Shown piece by piece: positions 44,031 through 55,340 of a stretch of 64,000 nt of DNA. The stretch comes from Limnephilus marmoratus (Eukaryota > Arthropoda > Insecta > Trichoptera > Limnephilidae), in NCBI GenBank assembly GCA_917880885.1, contig OU862928.1:42210962-42274961 (forward strand). Reading direction: 5' to 3'. A model generated the notes under the pieces. The model did no database searches. It was not told the origin of the DNA and saw only the letters and a program-made list of their open reading frames with translations. The position numbers and the translations under genes were made by a program. The first letter of the stretch is position 1. Each line of letters begins with the position of its first letter.

Positions 44031-44196
44031 TTTTAAATATGTAAGTGTACATGATGTACCTCCTTGAATGAAATTAATTGGGTTCTATGAAGCCAAAACG
44101 CTGTATCTGTAGATATAGCTTATTGCTACACGAAGCCGGTGTGCAGGAAGTTATGTTTCATCAGAATAGTTCCTTTTCCGCAAACCAAATTTATGT

Positions 44197-44629
44197 TTAA
44201 GGCACCGTATCCCCGCTCAAAAACTGATGGAGAAGTAGATGAAGAGATTTGTAATTACGAATGTTGGAGAGAGCGCGCTAATATTTAAAACGATAAAATT
44301 GAAGCGAAAATTGTGAAAATGTTTAATAAAACACGACTCGTTTAAAATAGAGCAAAAACCGCGTGGGGAACATCTAAAATAGCATTTAAAGAAGCACTGT
44401 AATTTTTTTCATACATATAAAATAACTGAAACAAACGTGATCATAATAGTTTTTGGAGCACACTCTGCGATTTTTTTCTGTCGAGGGAATTTTATATAAT
44501 TTGCGTTTCGGCGCGGGGAATGTCTAGATATTATCTTCAAGAATAACATATATTTTTTTAAATTAACTTAACGTGTTTAAGGGAGATATGTAAGAAATCG
44601 GTAGAAATTCAGGTGCGCCAGCGGCTTAA
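44197..44629 (+). mobile_element. W-family TTAA-flanked MITE, complete
   Basis: TTAA at 44197-44200 and 44626-44629 enclose 425 bp. Ends are GGCACCGTATCCCCGC and, from the other strand, GCCGCTGGCGCACC. TTAA targets suggest a piggyBac-type source, but no transposase is present. Relatives are at 30837 and 63235. Confidence 0.55.
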
Positions 44630-45165
44630 ACCATGAGTACAAAATACTCGTTAATTCAAATTTATCCAAGATTAATGAAACCCTTATCCGAAAATTCGCA
44701 TATGTATTTCTCCAATATTTTTTCCTCAGGTCTTATATAAAACGGAGACATTAGTTTAATTTCAATCGATGTGAATCACAATTCTATGAATTGTTTGTTC
44801 AGTGTCCTAAGCCAACCCTATCCAAGTTAGCACTTAAGGGACTATTCCAGATTTTGCATTGTTTTCTTTCCACCCTCGTCAGCTGCAGGTTTTAAGAAAA
44901 TATTTTTAATAATAGAATATAGATTTTTTTTGGATTGAAATAAAAATATTAGTATACCACGCACAACCTCTCCAGATATTGCTTTTACATATTTTTAACA
45001 GCAGCTATTTAAATATCTAATGTTTGGTAGTTGATTTGTAAGAGGTGTACAGAATTTTGTTATTTTTTTTAATCACGATGTATATATTTTAATTATTTTG
45101 GTTTTATTTTAAGAATAAAACCCTAAACTAATTATGCAACTATTCTTAAACTGTGTAAGTGTGAT
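44630..45165. other. AT-rich spacer, nothing recognised
   Basis: No supported feature. Confidence 0.35.
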
Positions 45166-46012
45166 AATATAAAAATATTTAAAATCTTACGTAATACAAT
45201 TGACAGCCCTGAATTCTTGGCGCTTATAAATTTTAATGTGCTGGCGAGAAACACAAGGTCAGTACTACCATTTTACTGTGATAATACTACGACCAGGGCA
45301 CAATTCAATATACCACTACACAGAATCCAAAACTTGGGCAATATGTATTCGCACATAGATGTATGGAATATGTCACTGACACAATTTAAAAATGAAATAA
45401 TGAAATCATTTATCCGTGATACAAGTACTCACTAAGGAATTCTTTGGTAAATTTAATAAACTACTCGTTCATCGACAAATTTGCTAAACTATCTCTACCT
45501 ATCCTATTAATGTAATTAAATGTAATGTCTTAGTAAAATCATTGTAATATGTATTATAAACCATCATAACCTGTAGTATTATTTAGTTATATTTAAAAAA
45601 ACATAATTTAATTTTCACTATAATATTAAAATCCAAATTGGAGTTCTGAACCCCTGCAACTTGCAGAGGTACTGGAGGTACCATCGATGTAGCGGTTTGC
45701 CACTTTGAGAAACTAATACTTACGTTTTATTAGACATGGTTAATGTTGCAATTTTGTAAACCTCTGATCACCTTACTTTAAAATTTTTGTTATTTGTATT
45801 TTTTTATCGTAACTTATCGTTATTATATCTTACTGTAATTTAAGTTTTTGTTGCTTATATTTCTATTTAACTAATGTACTTTTCTATTTCTATTGTAATT
45901 TTATTTATATTATTTCCTTCTCATGTTAAAGATGTACTGCCTTTATTTGTTTATGTAAAAGCCCTCTGGGCGTATAATAAAACAAATAAATAAATAAATA
46001 AATAAAAAATAT
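45166..46012 (+). pseudogene. LINE-D-group reverse transcriptase C-terminus and 3' UTR
   Basis: IDSPEFLALINFNVLARNTR and the frame 45217-45435 (NIPLHRIQNLGNMYSHIDVW, then a basic tail) form the C-terminus. A 3' UTR of about 550 bp ends GTAAAAGCCCTCTGGGCG and an AAATAAATA tail at 45985-46010. It is a diverged sister of the minus-strand LINE-D copies. Confidence 0.7.
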
Positions 46013-46290
46013 ATCAAATATTCACTTAAAACTTCATTACGTCTCTCAGACGTATGATTATCTTTAAGGTAGGTTAAAATAAGATTATCTTTCTAGGGTT
46101 AACAATGTTTTCTGAAAAAAATAATGTAATGAGCTACATTGTTTATTCTTCAAATAATAATAACAAACTCGAAGAACATCACGTAAAGAACATGTTTTCT
46201 CAATACATGCCAATTATTTTTTTCCTTTTTAACTCTGTAATCTAGGTATCTAAGTAAAGAGATGCTAACTTTTTTGGCATAAGAACTTTT
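46013..46290. other. spacer
   Basis: No supported feature. Confidence 0.3.
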
Positions 46291-46889
46291 ATAAATAAGG
46301 GTGACCCGACAATTCGTCCTGCGACAATTCATCCGGCGACATTTCATCCTGCGACAGTTCATCCGGCCGACAGTTCATCCTGCCGACAGTTCATCCTGCC
46401 GACAGTTCATCCCGCCGACAATTCATCCGGCGACAATTCATCCTGCCTGATCACTTAGAAGATTTTTATTAAGTAAGTATGCAAAGAGGATATACGGCCG
46501 TACAACCAAAATCGATATACTTATATCTGAAGGCATCTTGAGTGGAAATCCGCTGTAAAAATATTTTTACTAAATAGGTTAGGTTGGGTTAGGTTAGGTT
46601 AGGTTAGGTTAGGTTGTAGGGCCGTATATCCTCTTTGCATACTTACTTGAAGAAAAAATCTTCTAAATGATCAGGCAGGATGAATTGTCGCCGGATGAAT
46701 TGTCGGCGGGATGAACTGTCGGCAGGATGAACTGTCGGCCGGATGAACTGTCGCAGGATGAACTGTCGCCGGATGAATTGTCGCAGGATGAACTGTCGCA
46801 GGATGAACAGTCGCCGGATGAACTGTCGCAGGACGAACTGTCGCCGGATGAATTGTCGCAGGATGAACTGTCATGGAACCATAAATAAG
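46291..46889. mobile_element. foldback (MULE-like) element with minisatellite arms and 9-bp target duplication
   Basis: The element 46300-46880 (581 bp) is flanked by the exact 9-bp repeat ATAAATAAG (46291-46299, 46881-46889). Ends are GGTGACCCGACAATTC and, from the other strand, GGTTCCATGACAGTTC. Both arms are tandem units of about 15 bp (GACAGTTCATCCTGC-like), inverted to each other, then a unique inverted segment TTAGAAGATTTTT ... TATACGGCC. The centre (46503-46617) contains a TTAGG tract. Foldback and Mutator-like elements make 9-bp duplications. The HPATV-repeat frame is an artefact. Confidence 0.75.
46574..46617 (+). repeat. interstitial TTAGG tract
   Basis: About eight near-perfect TTAGG units (insect telomere repeat), one with GTTGGG, lie in the loop of the foldback. 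Confidence 0.85.
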
Positions 46890-47057
46890 TAGATACATAT
46901 TGTACATAATATTATATTCTTAGGCTGTAACAGTTTGAAATTATAATGCACAAGTAATCACTTGATGAAGTAAGCACTTAATAATTAAGTCGGTTGCTAC
47001 GTATCAATTCAAATTCAAATTTGAATTCCTAATTGAAAAATTGAAACATGAAATAAT
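46890..47057. other. spacer between the two foldback elements
   Basis: No supported feature. Confidence 0.3.
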
Positions 47058-47270
47058 GGTGACCGGACAACTCAGAACCTTCTTTGAAAAGGCATTAAAA
47101 GTGATATTAAAAATTGATACAAAAAATGATAAAATAACCTTACCTTACCATAACCTAACCTAAGGCATTAAGGTCCAGTTAGGTTTGGTTATGGGCTATT
47201 TTTTTTTCATAGCTTTTAATGACTTTCAAAGAGGTGTTAAGTTGAGTTGTTTCTGAGTTGGCATGGAACC
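47058..47270. mobile_element. second foldback element with the same termini
   Basis: Ends GGTGACCGGACAACTC and, from the other strand, GGTTCCATGCCAACTC match the neighbour at 46300-46880. It is 213 bp with no minisatellite. A CCTAACCTAAGG stretch again lies in the middle. Flanks GAAATAAT / AAAATAAT are an imperfect duplication. Confidence 0.6.
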
Positions 47271-47337
47271 AAAATAATGACTCCCAGACAGTTGATTTCA
47301 TACAATTGCCTTCCCTCGTCATACTTACATGGCATTA

Positions 47338-48474
47338 TAGGGTGGGGCAGAGTGGAGTTACTGGTTTCAAAAAATCTCTGAAGGTCCCCCAGACCGAGCA
47401 GAGGGATGGGGCCGGTGCCGTTAGGTCGGGGAAATGATGCCGTTTATGGTAGTGACCATACCGTGGTCAGGTAAGTACCGGGGATTTATTGTGGAGACGT
47501 TCTTTAAAAACGAGGAAGGCGTTGTGGCTACGCATGGGCCTTTCCGGGTCTGCTTCGACAGTTAAACCATAATGACAGTGCTCCTGATCCTAAGACCATT
47601 CGGAAATGGATCAGTAATATAACTGCAGATTCTAAAATAAATGAAATGCAGATCCTAAAATACCAGTTGGGCGACTTAAAAGTGTGCAAACACCTGAAAA
47701 CATTGCCGCCGAGCAGCGCGGAAACATGACGCTGCGCTTGGATTATCGTCCAGAATTAGAAGTCAAATCTTACACTCAGACCTTCACCTCTACCCCTACA
47801 AGATGATGCATACATGGGAATTTACCCCACAAGATTTTTTGAAACGTAGAGATGCTTGCATTGCAATCGTTACTGTTGTATCCCTCTGCGCTGTTTTATG
47901 CACTAGCATCGAAGGATTAACCATTACCTTTATTGAGTTATTCATCTCACTATTGTGAGATGTTGGAGAACCTAAGGCGTTCCAAAATGAAAGAGTATGG
48001 CGAAGAACACGGCTCTGAAGTCTTCTGGTTTCAACAAGATGAAGCCATCGCCCATGCTGTCCATCATTTTGCAGAGCTCTTCCCAGGTCACCAGATCTTT
48101 TTGCGGGGGGACATTCCATGGCCCCTCGCTCTCCCGATTTGACCCCGAGTGACTTTTTTCTGTGAGGATACGCCAAAACTGAGGTAAGCATACGTCGACC
48201 TTGAACCTTTGAAGCTCTGAACGAGGTGATTAAGGACGTCATCGCTGGAGTTCCGCAAGATATGCTGGAAGAGTGGCCGAAAACTTCTTTGAAATGCTCA
48301 ATTTGTGTATTGCTCGCCAAGGCCGCCACGCCAGACGATAGCATTTTCAAAACATCATGAAAAAAAAATGGCATCATTTCCCCGACCTAACGGCACCCGC
48401 CCCGCGCCTTTGCTCGGTCTGGGGGGCCTTCAGTGATTTTTTGAAACCAGTAACTCCACTCTGCCCCACCTGTA
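47338..48474 (+). mobile_element. mariner/Tc-like transposon with long inverted ends
   Basis: The element 47340-48472 lies between TA dinucleotides. Inverted repeats of about 100 bp start GGGTGGGGCAGAGTGGAG and run to ...GGGGAAATGATGCC, mirrored at 48364-48472. Confidence 0.75.
47471..48360 (+). pseudogene. degenerate mariner/Tc-like transposase
   Basis: The N-terminal helix-turn-helix region survives as FIVETFFKNEEGVVATHGPF, then a frameshift and NDSAPDPKTIRKWISNI. The DDE part is in 47933-48142: VFWFQQDEAIAHAVHHF (second acidic motif region) and LFPGHQIFLRGDIPWP. A frameshift follows, then PRSPDLTPSDFFL in the next frame with a stop. Order and motifs match insect mariner/Tc3-like DDE transposases. 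Several stops and shifts make it inactive. Minus-strand frames over it are shadows. Confidence 0.75.
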
Positions 48475-48715
48475 CAATATGCGGTTGGTTTAGGGAAAAT
48501 ACGGTATACCTACTAACGTAAAACATAACAAAGTGACCCCGAAGGGGTGTGCAGAGAGGATGAACCGCCGAATAACAAAAATGTAAAACATATTTTCATT
48601 TAAATGCATCAGGGATAAAACTACTCGTCTACATACTGTGTACATACCAACGTGTAAGTACAAAAAAAAATCGAATCTCTTGATGGCGGTTTTTTTTTTT
48701 ACTAAATTTACTCGG
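48475..48715. other. spacer
   Basis: No supported feature. Confidence 0.3.
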
Positions 48716-48930
48716 TAAAAATGAAACCTTCAGAAAATTAAAGTAGACAAGAGTGGGGAGGCTACGAAGCACCGTATAAAAAGGAGACCGATTAGTCTAT
48801 CGCATACTCTCGCAGGCTAAAACCTTTAGATATAATATATGGGTTTGTCTCTTTTTAGTGTCGCTTTTTCGTTTCATCGACTTTCAAATCACAACGGTGG
48901 TAAAGAAGTTTTCACTTCCAAAATACTTTG
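48716..48930 (+). mobile_element. X-family element with uninterrupted hAT target
   Basis: It reads through AGAGTGGGGAGGCTACGAAG, the site split by the hAT element at 2203-2988, and ends AAAGAAGTTTTCACTTCC. It is the cleanest X copy. Confidence 0.6.
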
Positions 48931-49025
48931 TGAAATACCCCGATATCGATGTCTCCATAATTTTTTTTTCAATGTTAGTATTATATTTCTACACTTTTTT
49001 GTCAGACATTCGAAAATATGACCTA

Positions 49026-49408
49026 CTAGCTGAAGTCCCCGGCGATGCCCGGGCTTTATAAAGAGTTTTCGAAATGAAATGTAAACAGTGACAAAACAAA
49101 CCTCCCTCTTGCTTTTAAGGTCACAAATGCAGAATTTCATCAACCTCGGCATAAAATTGTAGATTTTGCATACAAATCAAATCCACGCCATCCGCCTACC
49201 AGCTCGCTCGTCCACCACATACAGACATTTCCTTATTTTCAACCAATTTACACAAACCCTTGACAAAATATATACGTAAACCTTTCTCATGAATCACTCT
49301 ATCTATTGGTGAAAACCGCATGAAAATCCGTTCAATAGTTTTTGAGTTTCTCGCGTAAATACAGACAGCTGTACAGACACGGCGGAAAGCTTTAATTTAT
49401 AATATTTC
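49026..49408 (-). mobile_element. H2 Helitron-like element
   Basis: The minus strand ends in the hairpin CCCGG ... CCGGG, then ACTTCAGCTAG at 49026-49029. The body segment GAAAACCGCATGAAAATCCG is shared with 5687-5995. Confidence 0.6.
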
Positions 49409-49608
49409 TTTTTTTTTTTTTAAAGAAAGAAAACATTCCCGGGTCACGAATAACCCGACAATATTTGAAATCTCCTACTACCACCACAGTAAGCCGAAAA
49501 TGTTGCTTGAGTCGTGATGGAGGACTTAGTCAGCCGAGGAATCGAACACGGAACGCCTGGGTGGAACCCAAATGCGATGCCCACTCAACCACTGACCGGT
49601 ATGTAGAG
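49409..49608 (-). repeat. U-family tRNA-headed SINE
   Basis: On the minus strand: GGTCAGTGGTTGAGTGGGC (box A), GTGTTCGATTCC (box B), body, and an A tail (plus-strand T run 49409-49421). Confidence 0.6.
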
Positions 49609-50235
49609 AAGATATGAATTATCAATTTTTTTTTATAATTTCTCTTTTTTTAATCAGATGAGAAGTACTGTTACATTTTTAATTATCATAAAATATAATT
49701 AAATCTATAAGGGTTAATAAATGATGAAGGTTGTTTTAAAAAAGGTTTCTTAACCCCCTCAAGAAATTTAGTGAAATTCTTGCATGTACGTATAATATAT
49801 AATTCCGTACATTTTTTGTATATATTTCCAAATCATCAGCATATATTATTATTATTTCTTTCGTTTTGTGTGCTTTTTCGAGGACCATGCGGTAAAGTTG
49901 TTATTACGACGGCAGATTTTAATAAAGGTTCTTGAATAAAAATGCTAAGAAGCAGCGTGCTTTTATAAATTCTCGAGGCGTATTGGGAAAATTTCAATTG
50001 AAATTTTGGAACCCTTTTCATAGAAGTCTGCAATATTACAACTCTTTTAAAAAATGTAGGGTGACTCGTTCACGTGAAAGAAAGAATTACATGGGCTGGA
50101 TATAATAGTGGTAGCCTTTACAAAATGAAGGACAGTGTAAATAAGACGATGTTGTTTACATAAACAGAATCAGATGTTACTATAAAAAATATCTACCCTG
50201 AATAGAAGTGGTATTGGAAAATTATAACACACTAA
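49609..50235. other. AT-rich spacer, nothing recognised
   Basis: No supported feature. Confidence 0.35.
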
Positions 50236-50470
50236 CTAGCTTCCAGCATGCGTTGCAATGTCATATTCAAAGAAATAATTTGTTTCTCCCTGCATATCCT
50301 TTTCCGTGTGCCCTCGTTCCCCTCCCGCATCTCCTACCCTCCCGCGTTCCCTTTCCAGCTTCCCCGCCCACTCTCACCCCTCTTACGCTCCACCGTCCCG
50401 CAACCCCCCTCACGCGTTCCATGTATTCAGTCCCGGTACATTCAGCTCGCTGTTATTATCAGCATTAAAA
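50236..50470 (-). mobile_element. H1 Helitron-like element fragment
   Basis: CTAG at 50236-50239, a decayed hairpin (GCATG ... AATGTC), TTTGTTTCTCCCTGCATATC and the pyrimidine block. Confidence 0.55.
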
Positions 50471-50525
50471 AAAGCTTTGAGCTTATTATTTTCTAGTCGT
50501 AAACAGCAATAAATTCTGCAATTTA

Positions 50526-50870
50526 ATGACACCGTCTCAAACTCAGCAGCCAAAAACAACAAAACCCGACGCGCGGACCGGACCGAAATACATAATAACA
50601 ACACCATTCTCGATGCTAAGGTGTCGAATGTCGCGTAATCGCACCAATACCAACAATAGTGGATTCTCTGCTCCATTCCGCATCCACGACGTTAGAAAAA
50701 GTTTGATATTTGCGCATGCGCGTTTAGTTCTGCCTGCCAAGTTTTGCCTGAAGCAGTATACGCATTCAATGGGAGCATCCAATGCACAGAAAACGATTTT
50801 AATGCACTTAGGCGTAGTGCACAGAAAAGGGTAGCAAAGCGTGTGGATTAATTCGGTAAGTTTTAGAGAA
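50526..50870 (+). promoter_or_regulatory. CpG-rich segment with NRF1/Ewg-type palindrome, possible promoter and first exon
   Basis: Unlike its surroundings it is non-repetitive and CpG-rich (ACGCGCGGACCGGACCG at about 50571). TGCGCATGCGCG at 50711-50722 matches the NRF1/Ewg consensus. GGTAAGTTTTAG at about 50861 looks like a 5' splice site. Short frames cross it on both strands without known domains. Inference only. Confidence 0.3.
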
Positions 50871-51129
50871 TTTGTTCGCGCGACAATTTGGCTTGAATAA
50901 CGGATGCCGATTGATGCGTTGAATATCTTTCGAATATCTATTTAATTAATTTAATTTTAGGACTGTAATAATTGATGTGAAGCATAAAGGATTTATGTAG
51001 CTAATTTGACATACTATTTTTATCAGTAATCACATCTTGTTCATGGCCTAGTTTGTTAGTATTTAAATTTGATATTAGGTAGGTATATACTTCAGCATCG
51101 ACCGCCACTGGTGGGGAGCTGATGTAAAA
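50871..51129. other. spacer
   Basis: No supported feature. Confidence 0.3.
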
Positions 51130-51856
51130 TCTTATATATAAAAATGTAGTGTCACTGTGTTTGTGGTTGCACTCCTCCGAAACGGCTTGACCGATTTTTA
51201 TGATTTTTTTAATGTATATTTGGTAGGTATGAGAATAAGTTTTAAACTAAATTTCATACCGCTAGGTGATTAGGGTGTCCTTATCGCGAAAAAAATTATT
51301 TTTTTTTGACAATTTTTTTTGTATTTTATTTTATTTGGCATCACAAAATACCAATAACCTCAAATTTTAACCAGCCTACCCCAACCTTCCATTTTGTAAT
51401 CGCGATTTTTGTATTTTTGTACCAACAAATTTAACCGTCTTTCGTATTTCAAACGGAACGAAATTATTTACGTTGTTGAATGAAAGATGGCGCTACGTCC
51501 GCCTCATCGAACTTTCATCCATACGTGCGCAAGACATTCACGAGAAGCGTCGCGTCATTTTGATATTTCATTCATCATCATGTTCTCGCGGGGGCAAACT
51601 ATCGAGCTTATTTGTGTTGGCTAAAGACGGAGTGACAAAAAATATCGTACGTACACTCAATTGCTCTTCGAAATTTAGTTGGTGTTTTTTGTTTTTATCG
51701 GCGGTCATCGTCTACAGCACTCCATTCTCCATTCCTCTTTCTGTCATAGATCCCATCCCCACACACTTACAATACATTCGTAATTTTTTAATTAACAACC
51801 AAAATATTCATTAGAAATAATGTTCATGGCAGAACAACGTTTGTCGGGTCAGCTAG
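51130..51856 (+). mobile_element. H3 Helitron-like element, longer variant
   Basis: TCTTATATATAAAAATGTAG at the start, the shared GTTTGTGGTTGCACTCCTCC, and the end TTTGTCGGGTCAGCTAG at 51856. At 727 bp it is longer than 42214-42630 by an inner segment. Its 113-codon frame has no domain. Confidence 0.6.
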
Positions 51857-52525
51857 TAATGTATATTAAATAATTATTTTTTTGTGAAGAAAGACTTTAA
51901 GAAGAAGAAGAAGTGGCCTTTGGTGAAGTTTTCCCACCCCGTCTCACAGTAAGTTCATTTCAATTATCAACCGTCTTCCGCTCCTATAAGTTTTTCTTTC
52001 ATAATAAGTAGAGAAAAGCAGCACTTTAAATTTCTGTTAAGTTATACGGAACTTTGGCTATGAGAACCAGTTTCCTTTCAGGCTGCATAAGAAATATTAT
52101 AACAATTTCTCTTTAGTATTTAGTTTTGCCAACGATATTTCAAGAAATCTCCTGATGATCCAGATGGGAGCGTAACCGATTAGACGCCTTTATATTTACC
52201 GTAACGATTCGCGGTAACGGTACCGTGACGGCAAACAAGGCAATAAACCTGCGTTCCTTTTCAAGGAACCTTTGCAGCTCTTTCTTACATTATTAATACC
52301 TTACCTTACACATTAAATAATGGTAAGACACAAAATACGTGTGATTGTTTCCTCCAAAGTACTACTTTTTTGCGACGGGCATTGCGTTTCATTTTCTTTA
52401 TATATGGGAGGGAGATGTACGAAAATTATTTCATGTTACCTTTGGGGGGGGTGCAGACATACGTTCACCGTTTGTCTCATTTTCGACTGTTGTCATATAG
52501 TGTGTAAGAAAGAGAGGTAGCATTA
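51857..52525. other. non-coding spacer, nothing recognised
   Basis: No supported feature. Confidence 0.35.
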
Positions 52526-52880
52526 TACAGGGTGTTAAGGGATGTACTTGACTTATTTTAACCAGTGATTCCTGACATTATTTGGAGTAAAAAATGTGAA
52601 TGAAATTTTGGTCTCCGGTGACTTTTTTTGATGAGTTTTTTTTTTTAAAAACTTTTTCTTCAAATTTAAACAGAAACAAATTTCTGGTTACTCAGCCGAG
52701 TAACGGACCAGCACCTCACCCCGCCTCCAACTGTCCAACACCAATCATTTTTTTTATATTTTTGAGGAAAAAATAAATAAAAAAACACCGGAGACCAAAT
52801 TTATATTTACACTTTTTACTCCAAATAATGTCAGGAATCACTGGTTAAAGTAAGTCAAGTACGTCCCTTAACACCCTGTA
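52526..52880. mobile_element. M-family palindromic MITE with TA target
   Basis: The element 52528-52878 (351 bp) runs CAGGGTGTTAAGGGATGTAC ... GTACGTCCCTTAACACCCTG between TA dinucleotides, with arms of roughly 100 bp. It is a Tc1/mariner-type MITE. Confidence 0.75.
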
Positions 52881-53655
52881 TGCTTAAGAGCGTTTAACCA
52901 GCCAGCGGACGAAAATCCACATTTCGTCGAAAGTTGTTCTTACGATCGTGCAGGGCGGTTACAATGAGAAAGATTAATTATTCTCCGTACCAGCATTTTT
53001 TAATTATAACTCAATATCGAATTTATTTCAATTCAAATTAGCTTTAATTTATACCTTCATCCAAAAATGCTGAAAGGCGTGATGATAAAACTATTAAAAT
53101 AATGTACTTTTTGTAGTTCTTTTTTGATTATAAGTATTTATCATTTTTCAATAATGTCTAAATTTAATAAGAATGTTAAAAAAATCTGAAATATATTAGT
53201 TTGTAAGTGCGCAAATAAATACACAAACGGACCAATTTTCGCCAAGAAACACATATACGTACATATTTTTTAATGATTTTATTGAAACTAAAATTAAAAT
53301 TCTAAAACATGCGTTTGCTAGATAATGTATTGATTTATTTTATTGCATGATTTTATTATTTGAAATGGGTGTGGTATAATACAAAAACTTTTTTGAAAAT
53401 TGAACAAATCTTCCAACGACCTATGGAATAACCTTATTATACTAAAAATTTAAAAAAATTCTCAAAATTTATTACATACGAATGTTAGATAAAAGAACAA
53501 TCTTTCGAAATCCATTTATAATTTTTTGTGGAAAAGAGTCAATACGTCTAAAAACTTTTTTGAAAATGACGTATTTCCGGTTTTCTCTGGTAATGCCCTC
53601 TTAAGAACAAAATCAAAACCAACAGCGCATTGACCCATTGCTCTCATTGCTATGT
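52881..53655. other. AT-rich spacer, nothing recognised
   Basis: No supported feature. Confidence 0.35.
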
Positions 53656-53659
53656 AAGC

Positions 53660-53912
53660 CAATGGGTTGAGAGAGTCTGGCTGAAGAGGTCAAAGGGTCT
53701 CCCGCAATCGGCCTCTTCCAATAATACCTGCCACGTAGTTGGTGGACAGACGTATCCGCCACCAAAACCTGGACAAAGCTCACCCTATAATCGCCCCTGC
53801 TAAGCCACCAAACGCAGCAAACCACTTGGGTTGACCTATGGCTGAGGGGTTGGTCTTCCAAAAAATGGTTCCTGGGGCGGTGGGACCCATACTCACCTAC
53901 TAAATTGAGAAT
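53660..53912 (-). repeat. Z-family fragment
   Basis: Internal and head modules on the minus strand (GGTGAGTATGGGTCCCACCG, CTCTCAACCC). Confidence 0.55.
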
Positions 53913-54519
53913 CTAGGTATAAGGAGTAAACTTTTGTTAGTATTTCGGAAAGAGCGAATATTTACATTTTTTTTCGTAGAAATTATGTAAGTTTTTATAA
54001 AAATGAAAAAGTGAAGATGATCTTAAGATATAGATACCTAGATGAATTAATCGTTTGACGACATTTTGTATTTGACTCAATAATGAATTAACACAAAAAT
54101 AAATTAGATAGGTGAATATAATTTTTGATATAAAACATTTGGGTCGCTAGAAATCAAGAGACCTCTCCGGCAACAGAAAGGGTAGCTACCTAATGAACTC
54201 CATTTTCCGAGATTCCTGCTTGTCCAACTTAAACCTTTTTACCAAAAAGAAGAATATAAAACTTATTAAAACAAAATCCAGACGGTTATCCTAAAATGTA
54301 CAAAATTTCTCCATTATGTGTATTTGTGAAGAAAAAACCTATGGAATCACCGAACAGAAAATTTCTAGAAGTGATCTGAACAAATCTGAAAGAAACTTGA
54401 TAAAGCCAATGCGTTAAAAAATTCGATATCTCAATAATGAAACAGATTACAAGTTAATAATTATTACTAGTAGTTCTGTGAACAGTGAGATCACATGTCC
54501 AAAAAGTATGTTTCTCTTC
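53913..54519. other. AT-rich spacer, nothing recognised
   Basis: No supported feature. Confidence 0.35.
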
Positions 54520-54655
54520 ATCCGTCATACACATTGACACATTGACCCCCAATTTCTACCCACACCTTTTTCGTTCCTAGAACATGCTCTCCTTCCTTTC
54601 CTTAAAAAGAGCACCCTCCACACAGCATCCCCAAAGATGGCGTAGGCCCTGAGGA
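54520..54655 (+). repeat. Z-family tail fragment
   Basis: CACATTGACCCCCAATTTCT ... CCTCCACACAGCATCCCC and GGCGTAGGCCCTGAGG. Confidence 0.55.
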
Positions 54656-55032
54656 ATTTTTAAATTTAAAAGTAGACTTAAGGTAGGTACCATAATATTG
54701 CTAAAAAAGAGCGAGCATGAAAGTCCAAAAAAACACGATATCAACAGATTTGAAAAAAAAATTATTTACTGAACCATTAAAACGGCTACCATCTTGTAAT
54801 GGAAACGTAACGAACAAATAAATTTACAGGCCGACTAAGACAGTTAAAACAGAACTTCGCTGTGCTCAGTAAATAAGAATTTCGATATTAGAAGATGTGT
54901 TATTAATGTTGAAGACAACGACAACGCTAAATATGAACTTTCTGAAGGCGTAGAGAGACTGTGATCTCTAGCGATATAAAAGAAAACTGTTGTCGCCAAT
55001 TTACATTGTACCTTTGGTTCCACCAAACAGGT
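54656..55032. other. AT-rich spacer, nothing recognised
   Basis: A 60-codon minus frame (54844-55026) has no recognisable feature. Confidence 0.3.
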
Positions 55033-55036
55033 AAAT

Positions 55037-55340
55037 AAACAAAAATTTTAACAAAACAAAAAAAACGACTTTTGGAGTCGGTGTCAGTCAAGGTAGGTTT
55101 GTAACTACGAGGCGAGAGGCGAAAGCGGGGCCGCGGCGGCGCGGGGAGCTGTCAAGTGAACACGCCTCGCCGGGCTGGGTACCTTTGCTGACACCGATTC
55201 CAAAAATAACAATCGTACCTACATATTGATGATTAGAAAAAGTAAGTTGATTATGAAGTTGTAGAAGAATACGAAATTATTTTTTTACTTTTTAGTGCAT
55301 TTTTTGAAGTCGTTTTTTTTTGTTTTGTTAAAATTTTTGT
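55037..55340. repeat. palindromic element with GC-rich core
   Basis: Outer arms of about 32 bp (AAAATTTTAACAAAACAAAA ... ACGACTT and its inverse at 55308-55340) differ by one base in an A run. Inner arms around GTCGGTGTCAG and CTGACACCGAT also pair. The core 55100-55190 is strongly GC- and CpG-rich. Confidence 0.6.

Noticed and set aside
46310..46870. CRISPR-like array
   Set aside because: Units are contiguous 15-bp tandem repeats without spacers, and the genome is eukaryotic.
46671..46907. Frame encoding HPATV-type repeats
   Set aside because: It is a translation of the 15-bp minisatellite arm of the foldback element, starting at a chance codon.
47796..48377. 193-codon minus-strand frame
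   Set aside because: It is antisense to the mariner-like transposase remnant, which explains the sequence better.
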